A stretch of 64,000 nucleotides of DNA from Pelotomaculum sp. UBA3102 (GTDB lineage: Bacteria > Bacillota > Desulfotomaculia > Desulfotomaculales > Pelotomaculaceae): positions 1-64,000 of the forward strand of contig DFAQ01000031.1 of assembly GCA_002365865.1 (NCBI GenBank). The letters are read 5' to 3'. Position 1 is the stretch's first letter, and every line of letters begins with the position of its first letter. The position numbers were made by a program, and so were the translations under genes. The notes under the pieces are model-generated. The model was given only the letters and a program-made list of their open reading frames with translations. It was not told where the DNA came from and did not search any database. This document shows positions 37,577 to 46,396 of the stretch, piece after piece.

Positions 37577-38724
37577 TCGATCACCTCCCTGAGTGCCGTA
37601 CCCAAAACCACGGCAAAAGCCTGGTCAAAAGGAAACTCTTCCTGCTCATCTCCAGGCAGGCCGGATATGCCCGGATTACCGAAACCCACGGGCACCTCCA
37701 TGGCTTCCGCGAAAAATTCCCTGAAACCTTTTAGTTTACTCGTCCCGCCGCTGATGATAAATCTTTCGATAGCCGGAGCGTTTTCCTGCACCGCATAAAA
37801 TTCCAGCGACCGGCGGATTTCCCGGATTAATTCGGAAAGCCCGTCCCGCAAAGAAAAATCCATCTGCATGGCCCCGGGAGCAGCGTAATCCACAGCCTCT
37901 TTTGAACCGAGAAGCTCGCCTTCTTCCTCTTTCATCCTCTGTGCCTGATCAAATTCCAGGCCGTAGTTTTCCGCCAGGGAACGGGTGAGCAAATTTCCGC
38001 CTACCGGTAGCGTCCTGGCAAACTGCAAGTCCCCGTTATCCACCACCAGGAACTGGGTAGTGGACGCCCCGATATCCATGATACCGACCGTACCGTCCCC
38101 GGCCGCAGAAGCTTCCCAACCGCTGAACACCCGCCAGAGGCATACCGGCTGTAGGTCTATGGCCGCCATGACCAGCCCGGCACCGGCAAAAATGCTGTAA
38201 TAATCGTAAACAAACGTAGTCGGAACGGCAGCCAACAACAAGTTTAATTTTTTTTCGTCACCGGAGTCAATCTCCCCCAGGTTAATATATCTTATGATTA
38301 ACTCATCCAGAGGCAGGGGGATAAATTTTTCTGCTTCAAACTTGACGGCTGCTTCCAGTTCCTTTTCGGGCATTACCGGCACTTTCACGTGTCTCGTGAT
38401 CACCCTGTCCCCGCTGATGGTGGCGATAACTTCTTTTACTTCTATCCCCGAGGCCAACATTACTTCATTCAAGGCATTGATCAGGGCTTCCCCGTCAAGG
38501 ACATCCCCCAACGCTCCCGCCGGCGTTTCAAGCCTTCCGAAGGCGGTAACCTCGGGACTGCCGTCCGCAGTACTTATTTCCAATGCTTTAATTTCCCTGG
38601 AACCGATATCCACCGCTGCAAACCGGGTTTTCTTCGGCGCCAGCCGGTGCAGGAAGTTTGCCGAAAAGAGTCCTTTCCCGCCGGTTAACGGGTTAAATTT
38701 AAATTTTTTAAATACCATGTGCAT
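37573..38724 (-). CDS. pilM: Type IV pilus assembly protein PilM (distal cluster)
   Basis: Actin-like cytoplasmic ATPase that links the PilN/PilO membrane complex to the motor. About 383 aa with FtsA-like motifs: FAAVDIGSREIKALEI (phosphate 1), GIMDIGASTTQFLVV (phosphate 2) and FIISGGTSKLKGFREFFAE (adenosine). ATG 38724 follows GGAGGAG at 7-8 nt; a longer in-frame reading extends into the upstream pilX-like gene and is not used. Confidence 0.92.
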   Translation of the reverse strand: MHMVFKKFKFNPLTGGKGLFSANFLHRLAPKKTRFAAVDIGSREIKALEISTADGSPEVTAFGRLETPAGALGDVLDGEALINALNEVMLASGIEVKEVIATISGDRVITRHVKVPVMPEKELEAAVKFEAEKFIPLPLDELIIRYINLGEIDSGDEKKLNLLLAAVPTTFVYDYYSIFAGAGLVMAAIDLQPVCLWRVFSGWEASAAGDGTVGIMDIGASTTQFLVVDNGDLQFARTLPVGGNLLTRSLAENYGLEFDQAQRMKEEEGELLGSKEAVDYAAPGAMQMDFSLRDGLSELIREIRRSLEFYAVQENAPAIERFIISGGTSKLKGFREFFAEAMEVPVGFGNPGISGLPGDEQEEFPFDQAFAVVLGTALREVID

Positions 38725-38756
38725 CCACTGCTCCTCCGGGCTACCGTATAAAAGAT

Positions 38757-40064
38757 TTAAAATACCGAATACTTTTCCTTCCAGGAGGTAACCCCTACAA
38801 CCGTAGTAACCCAATCCGGGTGATCGTCTTGAAGCGTGCTGTCATAGGTTACCCGGGCGTTATTGCTTAAACCCAGTTCGTTGCATATCACGCTTCCGTG
38901 AACGTGGGCATTATTGCTGATGACTATTTGGTTCTCGGTGTAAAGCAGGGCATAAGCCGTCGTATTGTTGCCGACTTCTATCCCCACGCCTTCGTCGTTG
39001 CCAAAGGAAATGACCGCTAAACTCGAATCTGTGTCCGCCCGGTTCAAATCACCGTTAATGATCACTTTACCCCCGGCGACAATAGTCCCGTTACCCGAAT
39101 AAGTCCCGGATATGCTTATGCTTCCCGGGATGTACCAAATACCGTCTAAACTAAATGAACCGGACAGGTCGCCCGCCAGGATTTGATCCGCGTTTTCCGC
39201 ATACCAGTCCTCGTCCAGGATGGGAAATGAAGGTATGGACACGTCAACATCTTCGGCCTCACCCGGGTGTTCCGTGCCGGTAGCAGCGCCTGAACCTTTG
39301 GTTATACTGCCGTTATAATAAACCTCACCGGTTATTTCCGAGTTGTTGGACATTTCGATATCTCCTTCGGCGTTAACCTCCCCGGCTATCAGGGCATTGT
39401 TATCAAGATATACATTTCCCGCCGCGTCGACATCCATACTTACCGCCACGTTGTTTTCCACGGTAAGATTACCACCGGTTATAATCCTTGTCGCGGTCAT
39501 ATTATTGCTCAGGGTCACATCGCCGGCAGCCGTAATCACACCACTGGCGGTGCTGTTGTTGATAAAAGTCAATGCTCCTTCCGCGGTTACGTCGGAGGCG
39601 ATGATACTGCTGTTGGAAAAAGACGACGGGGACCTTACCCAGACTCCCCTGGGAAAGTCGACAGGGTCGTACATCTCCCCCTCCACCTCGATCGTGCGTT
39701 TAGCGTCCCCGAATTCCCCAACTGATTCGATATAAAATGTGGTCGGGTTCTCGGTTTCCGACGTCTTTCTCACCGTAACGGCGGCAATTTTGCCTCCCCC
39801 GTAATTCAGGTTTGATATAAACTCCACGTCTTCATCCAAAGTTAAATCTTTAAACCACGAGGAGTCGTTTTTTATTTCTGCAATAGCCCTTTCGACCCCC
39901 GCCTCGGCAATGTAACACGCTCTTACAATCTCCCCTTCTTCAAAGGAGGCTTCGCGGCTCCCGCCGACCTGGGTGAGCAGGGACGACCCCATTAGCAGCA
40001 TGACAGCCAAAACCATCATGACCAGAGCAAGAGCCTGGCCCGATTCGTTTTTTAAATTTTTCAT
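38757..40064 (-). CDS. PilX-like minor pilin with bactofilin/beta-helix-like repeats
   Basis: A 435-aa protein. The N-terminus resembles PilX (ESGQALALVMMVLAVMLL, then REASFEEGEIVRACYIAEAGVERA), followed by a short beta domain. From about 150 to 255 there are five or more 17-19-residue repeats, each with an Asn-Asn pair and an AxGDV-like turn (for example TAAGDVTLSNN, DAAGNVYLDNN, NAEGDIEMSNN). This pattern is expected of a beta-helix or polymer-forming (bactofilin-like) fold, and a similar block recurs near 335-420. It is placed where pilX normally lies. The surface-exposed repeat domain is probably adhesive or structural; that is inference. Confidence 0.75.
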   Translation of the reverse strand: MKNLKNESGQALALVMMVLAVMLLMGSSLLTQVGGSREASFEEGEIVRACYIAEAGVERAIAEIKNDSSWFKDLTLDEDVEFISNLNYGGGKIAAVTVRKTSETENPTTFYIESVGEFGDAKRTIEVEGEMYDPVDFPRGVWVRSPSSFSNSSIIASDVTAEGALTFINNSTASGVITAAGDVTLSNNMTATRIITGGNLTVENNVAVSMDVDAAGNVYLDNNALIAGEVNAEGDIEMSNNSEITGEVYYNGSITKGSGAATGTEHPGEAEDVDVSIPSFPILDEDWYAENADQILAGDLSGSFSLDGIWYIPGSISISGTYSGNGTIVAGGKVIINGDLNRADTDSSLAVISFGNDEGVGIEVGNNTTAYALLYTENQIVISNNAHVHGSVICNELGLSNNARVTYDSTLQDDHPDWVTTVVGVTSWKEKYSVF

Positions 40065-40588
40065 GACAGAGACCTCAAACTAACTTTTTGAGTCAATACG
40101 ACCGGTCCGACACGGCTCCCCTGTTTTTTAGCTGTTATTGTAATTTTCACCTGCGTCACCGCTGCCGCCTCCGTTGCCAGGTCTGTTACTTCCGTTCCCG
40201 AGGAATTCAAATAAGTAAAATCAACACTTTGCATGTCACTTGCAAGCGGTTGGGCGACAGCACCCTGTTCCTGCCGGTATAATGCATAAGCGGAACAATA
40301 ATACCTTACCGTAGTCCCCCCGGCATTAACGAAATAAAGATTGGAAGCGTCGCTGGAATCAGTAATATTTTGAGCATAGCGCAGTTCCCGGCCCGCCCGG
40401 TCAAGCGAGATGCGCAGGCTGTCGTACATATCAACCTTGTTTTCACCCTGCTTCCACAGGATAAAACCCTGCGCGAAAAGGCCCCATACCGCCAGGAAAA
40501 GAATGCTCAACAATAGAACCGAAATCAGCAGTTCAACCAGCGTGAAACCTCTTTGTTCCCTTTCTATTTCTATACGCACATCTTTCAC
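40061..40588 (-). CDS. Minor prepilin, PilW-like (distal cluster)
   Basis: A 175-aa type IV prepilin with a short leader ending in REQRG and class III signal GFTLVELLISVLLLSILFL (cleavage G/F, Glu at +5), a helical spine and a globular C-terminus containing SLRISLDRAGRELRYAQNI, typical of PilW or GspJ. It overlaps both neighbours by about 4 bases and so is part of a tightly coupled minor-pilin set. Confidence 0.85.
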   Translation of the reverse strand: MKDVRIEIEREQRGFTLVELLISVLLLSILFLAVWGLFAQGFILWKQGENKVDMYDSLRISLDRAGRELRYAQNITDSSDASNLYFVNAGGTTVRYYCSAYALYRQEQGAVAQPLASDMQSVDFTYLNSSGTEVTDLATEAAAVTQVKITITAKKQGSRVGPVVLTQKVSLRSLS

Positions 40589-40977
40589 CTTTTAACGACA
40601 TCCGTGGTAACGGACACCTCTTTAGAGACTCCTCCCTCACTGTAAGTGACCTCTACAGTAACCGTCTTCAGGTTAAGGCCGCTGTCATCCACGGTTACCC
40701 CGTAAGAGTAACCGGTAAAACCGGAGTAATCACTTTCAGAGGAAAAATCAGTGGCGGCGACATCTTCAATGCTGTTAAAATTGCAGTTCTTGATTTCTTC
40801 CATTTTGCTCTGGGCAAGTGACAGGGCGGTGTTATAGCGGTTAGTGCCAGAATTTTGGCGACTGCCCAGGGCAAAAGCGTTCATCATCGTCACCAGCGCC
40901 ATGGTCAGAATTATAAATGCCACCAATACTTCCAGCAGGGTCATGCCGCGCTGATTACTTAAAACAGGCAATTTCAA
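40585..40977 (-). CDS. Minor prepilin, PilV-like (distal cluster)
   Basis: A 130-aa prepilin with leader KLPVLSNQRG and the N-terminal signal GMTLLEVLVAFIILTMALV (cleavage G/M, Glu at +5). ALSLAQSKMEEIKN after the spine is typical of PilV or GspI. The small C-terminal beta domain ends with Thr/Val-rich strands (TVEVTYSEGG). It overlaps the pilW-like gene by 4 bases. Confidence 0.85.
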   Translation of the reverse strand: MKLPVLSNQRGMTLLEVLVAFIILTMALVTMMNAFALGSRQNSGTNRYNTALSLAQSKMEEIKNCNFNSIEDVAATDFSSESDYSGFTGYSYGVTVDDSGLNLKTVTVEVTYSEGGVSKEVSVTTDVVKR

Positions 40978-41004
40978 GCCACCACCCCCGGAAAGTTCAA
41001 ATCA

Positions 41005-41505
41005 TTACGAAGGCGGAGTATCATCCACCCGTACCCGGCCTAAAGTATTAATAATCACATACAAAAACGCTCCGGTTTTCAGATCCTTCAGGGTGATCGT
41101 ACCGCCGATCCCACCGTAAGGACGCCCGTTAGCGGCGCAAATCAGATCATGGCCGTCAAAATTGGTGTTTACAAGGTCAACGTTTGCGGGCAGGTTTTTA
41201 GTCAGGTACGGAGTCAACCCCTCATCGGTATTAATCAGATAATAGCAGTCATCCACAGTATTAAAAACGATCTTAAACCCCGCGCTTTCATGCTTGATAG
41301 CAGACTGCTGCAACGAACGTATATCTAAAGCCAGTTCCCTGGCCGAACTTTCAAGGTTGTAACGCCCGATGGTCCGGTTAAAATCGGGCAGGGCAACCGC
41401 CACCACCAGGCCGATAATGACGACCACAATGGCTATTTCGATTAAAGTGAAGCCGGCATTGTATCTAAATTTATTTAATCTAATGTTTTTTCGTGTGTTT
41501 CTCAT
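41005..41505 (-). CDS. Minor prepilin, GspH/FimT-like (distal cluster)
   Basis: About 166 aa beginning MRNTRKNIRLNKFRYN, with prepilin signal GFTLIEIAIVVVIIGLVVAV and SSARELALDIRSLQQSAIK, the GspH/FimT pattern, followed by a compact beta domain. A longer reading to 41616 would run through a perfect 11-bp hairpin after the pilin gene and overlap it, so the ATG at 41505 is preferred even though its ribosome-binding site is weak. Confidence 0.8.
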   Translation of the reverse strand: MRNTRKNIRLNKFRYNAGFTLIEIAIVVVIIGLVVAVALPDFNRTIGRYNLESSARELALDIRSLQQSAIKHESAGFKIVFNTVDDCYYLINTDEGLTPYLTKNLPANVDLVNTNFDGHDLICAANGRPYGGIGGTITLKDLKTGAFLYVIINTLGRVRVDDTPPS

Positions 41506-41542
41506 AAATAACCAAATATTTTCTAAATAAAAAGATAACTTT

Positions 41543-41568
41543 GGTAAGGCAGGTGTGCCTGCCTTACC
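41543..41568 (-). terminator. Strong hairpin between the major pilin and minor pilins (distal cluster)
   Basis: Perfect 11-bp stem GGTAAGGCAGG/CCTGCCTTACC with a CACA loop, 14 nt after the pilin stop, followed by AAAGTTATCTTTTT. It may act as a partial terminator or as a 3' stabiliser, giving more pilin mRNA than downstream message. Confidence 0.6.
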
Positions 41569-41581
41569 ATTTACATTTATT

Positions 41582-42058
41582 TTATTTAATTTCCACTCCC
41601 CCTGTTTCAGAAGCATTTTGACCTTCTTGCGGGCTAGTCATATTGGTAACAGTAATATCATCATTGCCACCGGGCCTTCCATCAGGTCCGTATGATGTTA
41701 TAGTATAATCGGCAGTAGTACCATCGGCGCTCCCGAAATAATAATAGCTGTGTCCCCAGGGATCTTTTTTGGACGTTGAGATACCGCCATTCGACAAAAC
41801 ACCGTTGATTTGATCTGCGTCAGTACCGCCTGCAGCTTTCGGAGAAGCAAGACCACCAGTATTTTCCGAAGGATCGCTAACCCAAATATCTACAACAGTT
41901 TTCATGCTTTTCAATTCTGAAACAGCTCTTTTAATCTTTGCCTTATCGGTCTGCTTGCTCATAGTCGGGATAGCGATGGCAGCCAGGATACCGATAATGA
42001 TAACCACCACCATCAGCTCGATGAGGGTGAAACCCCGTTCATTCCTTGCCAGCCTCAT
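41582..42058 (-). CDS. pilA: Major pilin, GspG-like (distal cluster)
   Basis: A 158-aa prepilin with a very short leader (MRLARNERG), signal GFTLIELMVVVIIIGILAAI (Glu at +5) and a C-terminal domain with DPWGHSYYYFGSADG then SYGPDGRPGGNDDI, the calcium-loop pattern of GspG pseudopilins. It lies between two perfect hairpins in the pilus operon. The surrounding PilM/N/O/T genes favour a pilus rather than a secretion role, so it is called a GspG-type major pilin. Confidence 0.85.
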   Translation of the reverse strand: MRLARNERGFTLIELMVVVIIIGILAAIAIPTMSKQTDKAKIKRAVSELKSMKTVVDIWVSDPSENTGGLASPKAAGGTDADQINGVLSNGGISTSKKDPWGHSYYYFGSADGTTADYTITSYGPDGRPGGNDDITVTNMTSPQEGQNASETGGVEIK

Positions 42059-42103
42059 GTTTTCACCTCCTCTCGCTTGTCATATGTATTTTTGCTTTAA
42101 TTA

Positions 42104-42125
42104 CTTGGCCGGGTTGCCGGCCAAG
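42104..42125 (-). other. Perfect hairpin between pilC and the pilin gene
   Basis: CTTGGCCGG/CCGGCCAAG, 9 bp with a 4-nt loop, immediately after the pilC stop and 45 nt before the pilin start. No U-run follows, so it is more likely an mRNA stability or processing element than a terminator. Confidence 0.55.
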
Positions 42126-42127
42126 AA

Positions 42128-43342
42128 CTATTTCACGTTATTGATCACGCTGAACATCGGCATCATTATAGAAAGAATGATGAACCCCACCACGCCGCCC
42201 ATGCCCACGATTAAAACCGGCTCCAGCATGGAAGACAAGCGGGCGACAATGTTCTCTACTTCACGCTCGTAAAAGTCGGCTATCTTTTCAAGTAGAGCGT
42301 CTATAGAGCCTGTTTCCTCGCCTATCGATATCATCCTGGTAACCATGGGAGGAAACACCCCGCTTTTCTGCAGTGGCAGAGAGATGCTCTGCCCCTCTAT
42401 AATACTTTTTTCGGCTTCTTCTATGCTTTTGATTACCGCGTAGTTGCCGGCAATGTTTTTTACCACGTCGAGCGACTGCAGCACCGGAACGCCGCTCTTT
42501 AAGAGCGTACTCAGAGACCGGCAAAAGCGGGAGATGATTATTTTTTTGAGCATCGGGCCGAATATCGGCAGTTTTAAAACCAGGTTGTCCTTAATTTTTT
42601 TGCCCTGCTCGGTCTTAACGGCCTGCTTGTAGCCGACAATTACTCCCGCGACGATTAACAGGCAGACATACCAGTAGTACTTGAAAAAACTGCTGATTAA
42701 GATAATTAACTGAGTCGTTAAAGGAATGGGCGCATTCATATCTTGAAGCATATTAACAAAGGTCGGCACCACCAGCACCATCAGCGTCACTACCGCCAGG
42801 ACGGCGATAACAACGACCACCGCCGGGTATGTCATGGCCGACTTGACCTTTTCCTTCAAGTCGTGCTCCTTCTCGAAGTTAACGGCAAGCCGCTCCAGCA
42901 CCTGGTCCAGGGCGCCGCCCACTTCCCCGGCCTCCACCATACTGATAAAGATTTGGGGAAAAATCTTGGGATACGTTTTCAGTGCCTCCGTCAGAGACTT
43001 CCCGCCTTCCAAAAGCCCGGTGACTTTTTGGAGGGCCTCCTTGAGGGTTTTGTTGTCGCACTGCTGGGACAAAATATTAAGACTTTGCAGAATGGGAACG
43101 CCTGCCTGGACCATGGTCGCAAGCTGCCGGCACATGACGGCCAGTTCCCTGGTGGTGACCTTCTGCTGGAAATATTTATTCAAGTCAAAAGAAGTTGTCC
43201 CCCCAGAAGAAGACTCTTTTAACTCCACCACGAAAAACCTGCGTTCCCTGAGCAGTGCTACAGCCTTATTCCGGTTTTCCGCCTCGACTTTGCCTGTGAC
43301 TAGCCTGCCGGACGGATTTCGGGCCTTGTAATAAAATTTCAT
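42128..43342 (-). CDS. pilC: Type IV pilus platform protein PilC (distal cluster)
   Basis: Polytopic inner-membrane platform that couples the motors to pilin assembly. The 404-aa protein has two GspF domains (about 68-190 and 270-392), each with the conserved FxRxLxxLLxxGVPxLxSL pattern (MCRQLATMVQAGVPILQSL; FCRSLSTLLKSGVPVLQSL) and GEExGxLDxxL (GEETGSIDALLEKIA), and three transmembrane segments. It lies between pilT and pilA. Confidence 0.95.
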   Translation of the reverse strand: MKFYYKARNPSGRLVTGKVEAENRNKAVALLRERRFFVVELKESSSGGTTSFDLNKYFQQKVTTRELAVMCRQLATMVQAGVPILQSLNILSQQCDNKTLKEALQKVTGLLEGGKSLTEALKTYPKIFPQIFISMVEAGEVGGALDQVLERLAVNFEKEHDLKEKVKSAMTYPAVVVVIAVLAVVTLMVLVVPTFVNMLQDMNAPIPLTTQLIILISSFFKYYWYVCLLIVAGVIVGYKQAVKTEQGKKIKDNLVLKLPIFGPMLKKIIISRFCRSLSTLLKSGVPVLQSLDVVKNIAGNYAVIKSIEEAEKSIIEGQSISLPLQKSGVFPPMVTRMISIGEETGSIDALLEKIADFYEREVENIVARLSSMLEPVLIVGMGGVVGFIILSIMMPMFSVINNVK

Positions 43343-43423
43343 TTAAAACACACCGTCACATAAATTCTTTATTTGACAAGAAAATCCTTCATAAAGAGGA
43401 ATAATTTCTAATCTTATTACTTC

Positions 43424-44518
43424 TTACAACATTTTGGACAGAGTTTCCGGATCGTTCGCGCGGCTTAGAGCTTCCTCCCTGCTTATAATTTTTTTAACGT
43501 ACAGAGAGCGCAAAGCCATATCAAGCGTCTGCATCCCGTACCTGGCGCCCGTTTGAATCTGGCTTATAATCTGGAAGGTCTTACCTTCACGGATAAGGTT
43601 GCGTATAGCCGGCGTGGCGACCATTACTTCTACCGCCGCCACTCTGCCCGGCTTGTCTATCCTGGGAACAAGCGTCTGCGCTATAACGCCCTGGATGGTG
43701 TTTCCCAGTTGAACCCTGATCTGCTGCTGCTGGTGAGGCGGAAAGACGTCGATAATCCTGTCTATGGTCTGGGCCGCGCTGGAGGTGTGCAGCGTCCCGA
43801 AGACCAGGTGGCCGGTTTCGGCCGCGGTTATGGCAATCCCGATCGTTTCAGGATCGCGCATCTCACCGACCAGGATAACGTCAGGATCTTCCCGCATGGC
43901 CGCACGCAGGGCGCTGGCAAACGTCCCGGAGTCCTTTCCTATCTCACGTTGGTTGATCAGGCTTTTTTTATGACGGTGGACAAATTCGATGGGATCCTCA
44001 AGGGTAATGATATGGTACCTGCATTCCCTGTTGATCTGGTCTATCATAGCCGCCAGGGTGGTGGACTTACCGCTGCCGGTAGGACCGGTTACGAGCACCA
44101 GCCCTCTCGGCTTGCGGGATAGGACAGCAAGTATCTCAGACAAGCCTAGCTCCTGGAAAGAAAGAATTTTAGAGTTAATCAGCCGGATGACAAACCCGAC
44201 ACTGCCCTGCTGCTTGAAAGTATTGACCCGGAAGCGACACAAACCGGGAATTTCGTATGAAAAATCCAGTTCCCCTGTTTTCTGGAATTCCCGGTACTGT
44301 TCTTCGCTCATAATCTGGCGCACCAGCGAATCGGTATCCTCCGGTGTCAGCTTGCCGGTCGCCGCGGCCTTTTCGCCGAGCCTCCCCTGCCATTCGGGCG
44401 CGTCGAAAGGCAAAAGCGCACCGTGCAGGCGGAATGCAGGGGGGCTGTTTACCGTGACGTGGACATCGGAAGCACCCACCTTAAATGCAAGCGCCAGTAT
44501 TTCATCAGCGGTCATCAT
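43424..44518 (-). CDS. pilT: Pilus retraction ATPase PilT
   Basis: Hexameric motor that disassembles pili and drives twitching. The 364-aa protein has an N-terminal PAS-like domain (ILALAFKVGASDVHVTVNSPPAFRLHG), Walker A GPTGSGKSTTLAAM, the Asp box ITLEDPIEFVH, Walker B DPDVILVGEMRDPETI and the His box ETGHLVFGTLHTSSA. The PilT-type AIRNLIREGKTFQI motif follows (about 290). It is the only PilT in the window, so both pilus systems may share it. GGAGG lies 10 nt before the start. Confidence 0.96.
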   Translation of the reverse strand: MMTADEILALAFKVGASDVHVTVNSPPAFRLHGALLPFDAPEWQGRLGEKAAATGKLTPEDTDSLVRQIMSEEQYREFQKTGELDFSYEIPGLCRFRVNTFKQQGSVGFVIRLINSKILSFQELGLSEILAVLSRKPRGLVLVTGPTGSGKSTTLAAMIDQINRECRYHIITLEDPIEFVHRHKKSLINQREIGKDSGTFASALRAAMREDPDVILVGEMRDPETIGIAITAAETGHLVFGTLHTSSAAQTIDRIIDVFPPHQQQQIRVQLGNTIQGVIAQTLVPRIDKPGRVAAVEVMVATPAIRNLIREGKTFQIISQIQTGARYGMQTLDMALRSLYVKKIISREEALSRANDPETLSKML

Positions 44519-44542
44519 GTATATTTTACCTCCCCGTGGGAT

Positions 44543-46231
44543 TTATGTTTCGTCTACGTATGCAACCCTCATTACTTCTTCGATAGTCGTCAAACCTTTC
44601 ATGGCTTTTTGGATGCCGTCCATTTTCAAAGTGACCATTCCCTCGGCTATGGCCTTTTGCTTTATCTCGTCCGCGGGTGCATTCCTTAAAATCAGCGGCC
44701 GAAGCCCGGTCGTCACGGGCAGCACCTCGTGAATGGCCAGGCGCCCCTTGTAGCCGGTGTTTCCGCAGTTATCGCAGCCAGCGCCCCTGAACAGGGTAAC
44801 GGGCTTGTCATGTGCGACGCCGATAAACACCCGCTCCGGCGCATCCGGCGCCAATTCATATGGCTGGCAGCAGTCCGGGCAGATCCTCCTGGCCAGGCGC
44901 TGCGCGACAGCTGCCAGCACCGACGAAGCCACAAGAAAAGGCTCAATCTCCATGTCGACCAGGCGGGTAATTGCCCCGGCGGCGTCGTTGGTGTGCAGGG
45001 TGGAAAGTACCAAGTGGCCTGTGGTAGCGGCCTTTACGGCAATTTCGGCAGTTTCGCTGTCGCGTATCTCTCCTACCATGATGATGTCGGGGTCCTGCCT
45101 GAGAATAGCGCGCAGCCCGGCTGCAAAAGTCATCCCCGCCTTGGTGTTGACCTGGGTCTGGTTTATGCCCTCAAGCATGTATTCCACCGGGTCTTCGACG
45201 GTAATTATATTTTTATCGACAGTATTGATTTCGTTAAGGGCAGCGTAGAGGGTAGTGGTTTTCCCGCTGCCGGTAGGCCCGGTAATCAAGATCATGCCGT
45301 AAGAACTTTTGAGTGCGTTGGTAAACCTGTTAAAATTAACCGGTTCAAAACCTATATTCTCAATTTTATAGGATCTCATGCTCCCCTTGTCCAGAAGCCG
45401 GGTAACTATTTTTTCCCCGTACACGGTAGGCAGCGTAGACACCCTGAGATCGATTTCCCTGTTTCCCAACCTCAGCTGGATCCTGCCGTCCTGCGGGATG
45501 CGCTTTTCGGCGATATCCATGTCGGACATTATCTTAACCCTCGAGATTACCGCTGAACGGATTTTCCTGGGCAGCGTCATCACTTCCCGGAGCATGCCGT
45601 CTATCCTGTACCTTACCCTGACCTGGTGCTCCTGGGGTTCTATGTGAATATCGCTGGCATTTTGCTCTATGGCCTGGAAGAAGATAGAATTTACCAGGCG
45701 CACGATAGGCGCTTCGTCAATCACTTCTTCTTCAAGCTTAACGGCTTCGCTTTCCTGCTCGCCGGCCAGCAGCTCGAACTCCTCAAATATCTTGTCGACT
45801 TCGGGAATGCCGAAATATTTTTGAATTACCGCGTCAATGTCTTTTTCACTGGCATGAACAGGCTCAATCTCGCACCCCATCAATAAACGCAGGTCATCTA
45901 TCGCCAAAACGTTCATGGGGTCGGCCATAGCTACCGTGAGGCAGTTTCCTTCTCTTCTGATCGGGATCGCCTTGTGTCTTCGAACCAGTTGTTCGGGTAT
46001 GGTTTTAAGAAGGGCGGGGTCGAGGTTGTCCAGCCTGGCCTGCTGGATTCCCAAAATTTCGTTTATGACTTCTTCAGAAGCCATACCAAGCTTGACCAGG
46101 ATATTGCCCAAAAGTTCGCCAGTACGGGACTGGACGCGAAGGGCCTCCCAGAGCTGATCCTTTGTAATAATACCTCTTTCAATCAGCTGTTCTCCTAAAA
46201 GTTTCTTTGGTGTTTTGGTAACAGCCGCCAT
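44543..46231 (-). CDS. pilB: Pilus extension ATPase PilB (distal cluster)
   Basis: Assembly motor of 562 aa. The N-terminal MshEN/T2SSE_N domain (about 1-140) shows tandem motifs (LLGEQLIERGIITKDQLWEALRVQ and LLGNILVKLGMASEEVINEILGIQQ) that are slightly degenerate relative to c-di-GMP-binding RLGxxL forms. The C-terminal ATPase has Walker A GPTGSGKTTTLYAAL, Walker B DPDIIMVGEIRDSETAEIA and the zinc-binding cysteines CPDCCQ and CDNCGNTGYKGR. It is first in its cluster (pilB-T-C-A...). A 0A-box-like TTTGTCGAC lies upstream (46323-46331) but could be chance. Confidence 0.95.
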   Translation of the reverse strand: MAAVTKTPKKLLGEQLIERGIITKDQLWEALRVQSRTGELLGNILVKLGMASEEVINEILGIQQARLDNLDPALLKTIPEQLVRRHKAIPIRREGNCLTVAMADPMNVLAIDDLRLLMGCEIEPVHASEKDIDAVIQKYFGIPEVDKIFEEFELLAGEQESEAVKLEEEVIDEAPIVRLVNSIFFQAIEQNASDIHIEPQEHQVRVRYRIDGMLREVMTLPRKIRSAVISRVKIMSDMDIAEKRIPQDGRIQLRLGNREIDLRVSTLPTVYGEKIVTRLLDKGSMRSYKIENIGFEPVNFNRFTNALKSSYGMILITGPTGSGKTTTLYAALNEINTVDKNIITVEDPVEYMLEGINQTQVNTKAGMTFAAGLRAILRQDPDIIMVGEIRDSETAEIAVKAATTGHLVLSTLHTNDAAGAITRLVDMEIEPFLVASSVLAAVAQRLARRICPDCCQPYELAPDAPERVFIGVAHDKPVTLFRGAGCDNCGNTGYKGRLAIHEVLPVTTGLRPLILRNAPADEIKQKAIAEGMVTLKMDGIQKAMKGLTTIEEVMRVAYVDET

Positions 46232-46372
46232 GCCGCCCCACCTCTGGACGCTAAAAAATTAGCATATCTTTCCTCTCGTAATCATTTCTGCAAATCAACA
46301 AATAATCCTTTTTTTATAATCTGTCGACAAATTTCTTCTTGGGCCTCACGCGGCAACAAATATTTTCGGATC

Positions 46373-46394
46373 AAAAAAAGCACCGGGTGGTGCT
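46373..46394 (-). terminator. Intrinsic terminator between the two pilus clusters
   Basis: Minus strand AGCACC/GGTGCT with a 4-nt loop, followed by seven U. It closes the proximal pilus operon before pilB of the distal cluster, implying separate transcription. The rest of 46232-46372 is AT-rich and holds no gene. Confidence 0.8.
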
Positions 46395-46396
46395 CT

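Noticed and set aside
38724..38814. N-terminal extension of PilM
   Set aside because: The extra 30 residues overlap the upstream gene and lack a ribosome-binding site, whereas GGAGGAG precedes the ATG at 38724.
46323..46331. 0A box upstream of the distal pilB
   Set aside because: TTTGTCGAC has one mismatch to the consensus, but a single 9-bp site in AT-rich DNA is too likely by chance to claim Spo0A control.
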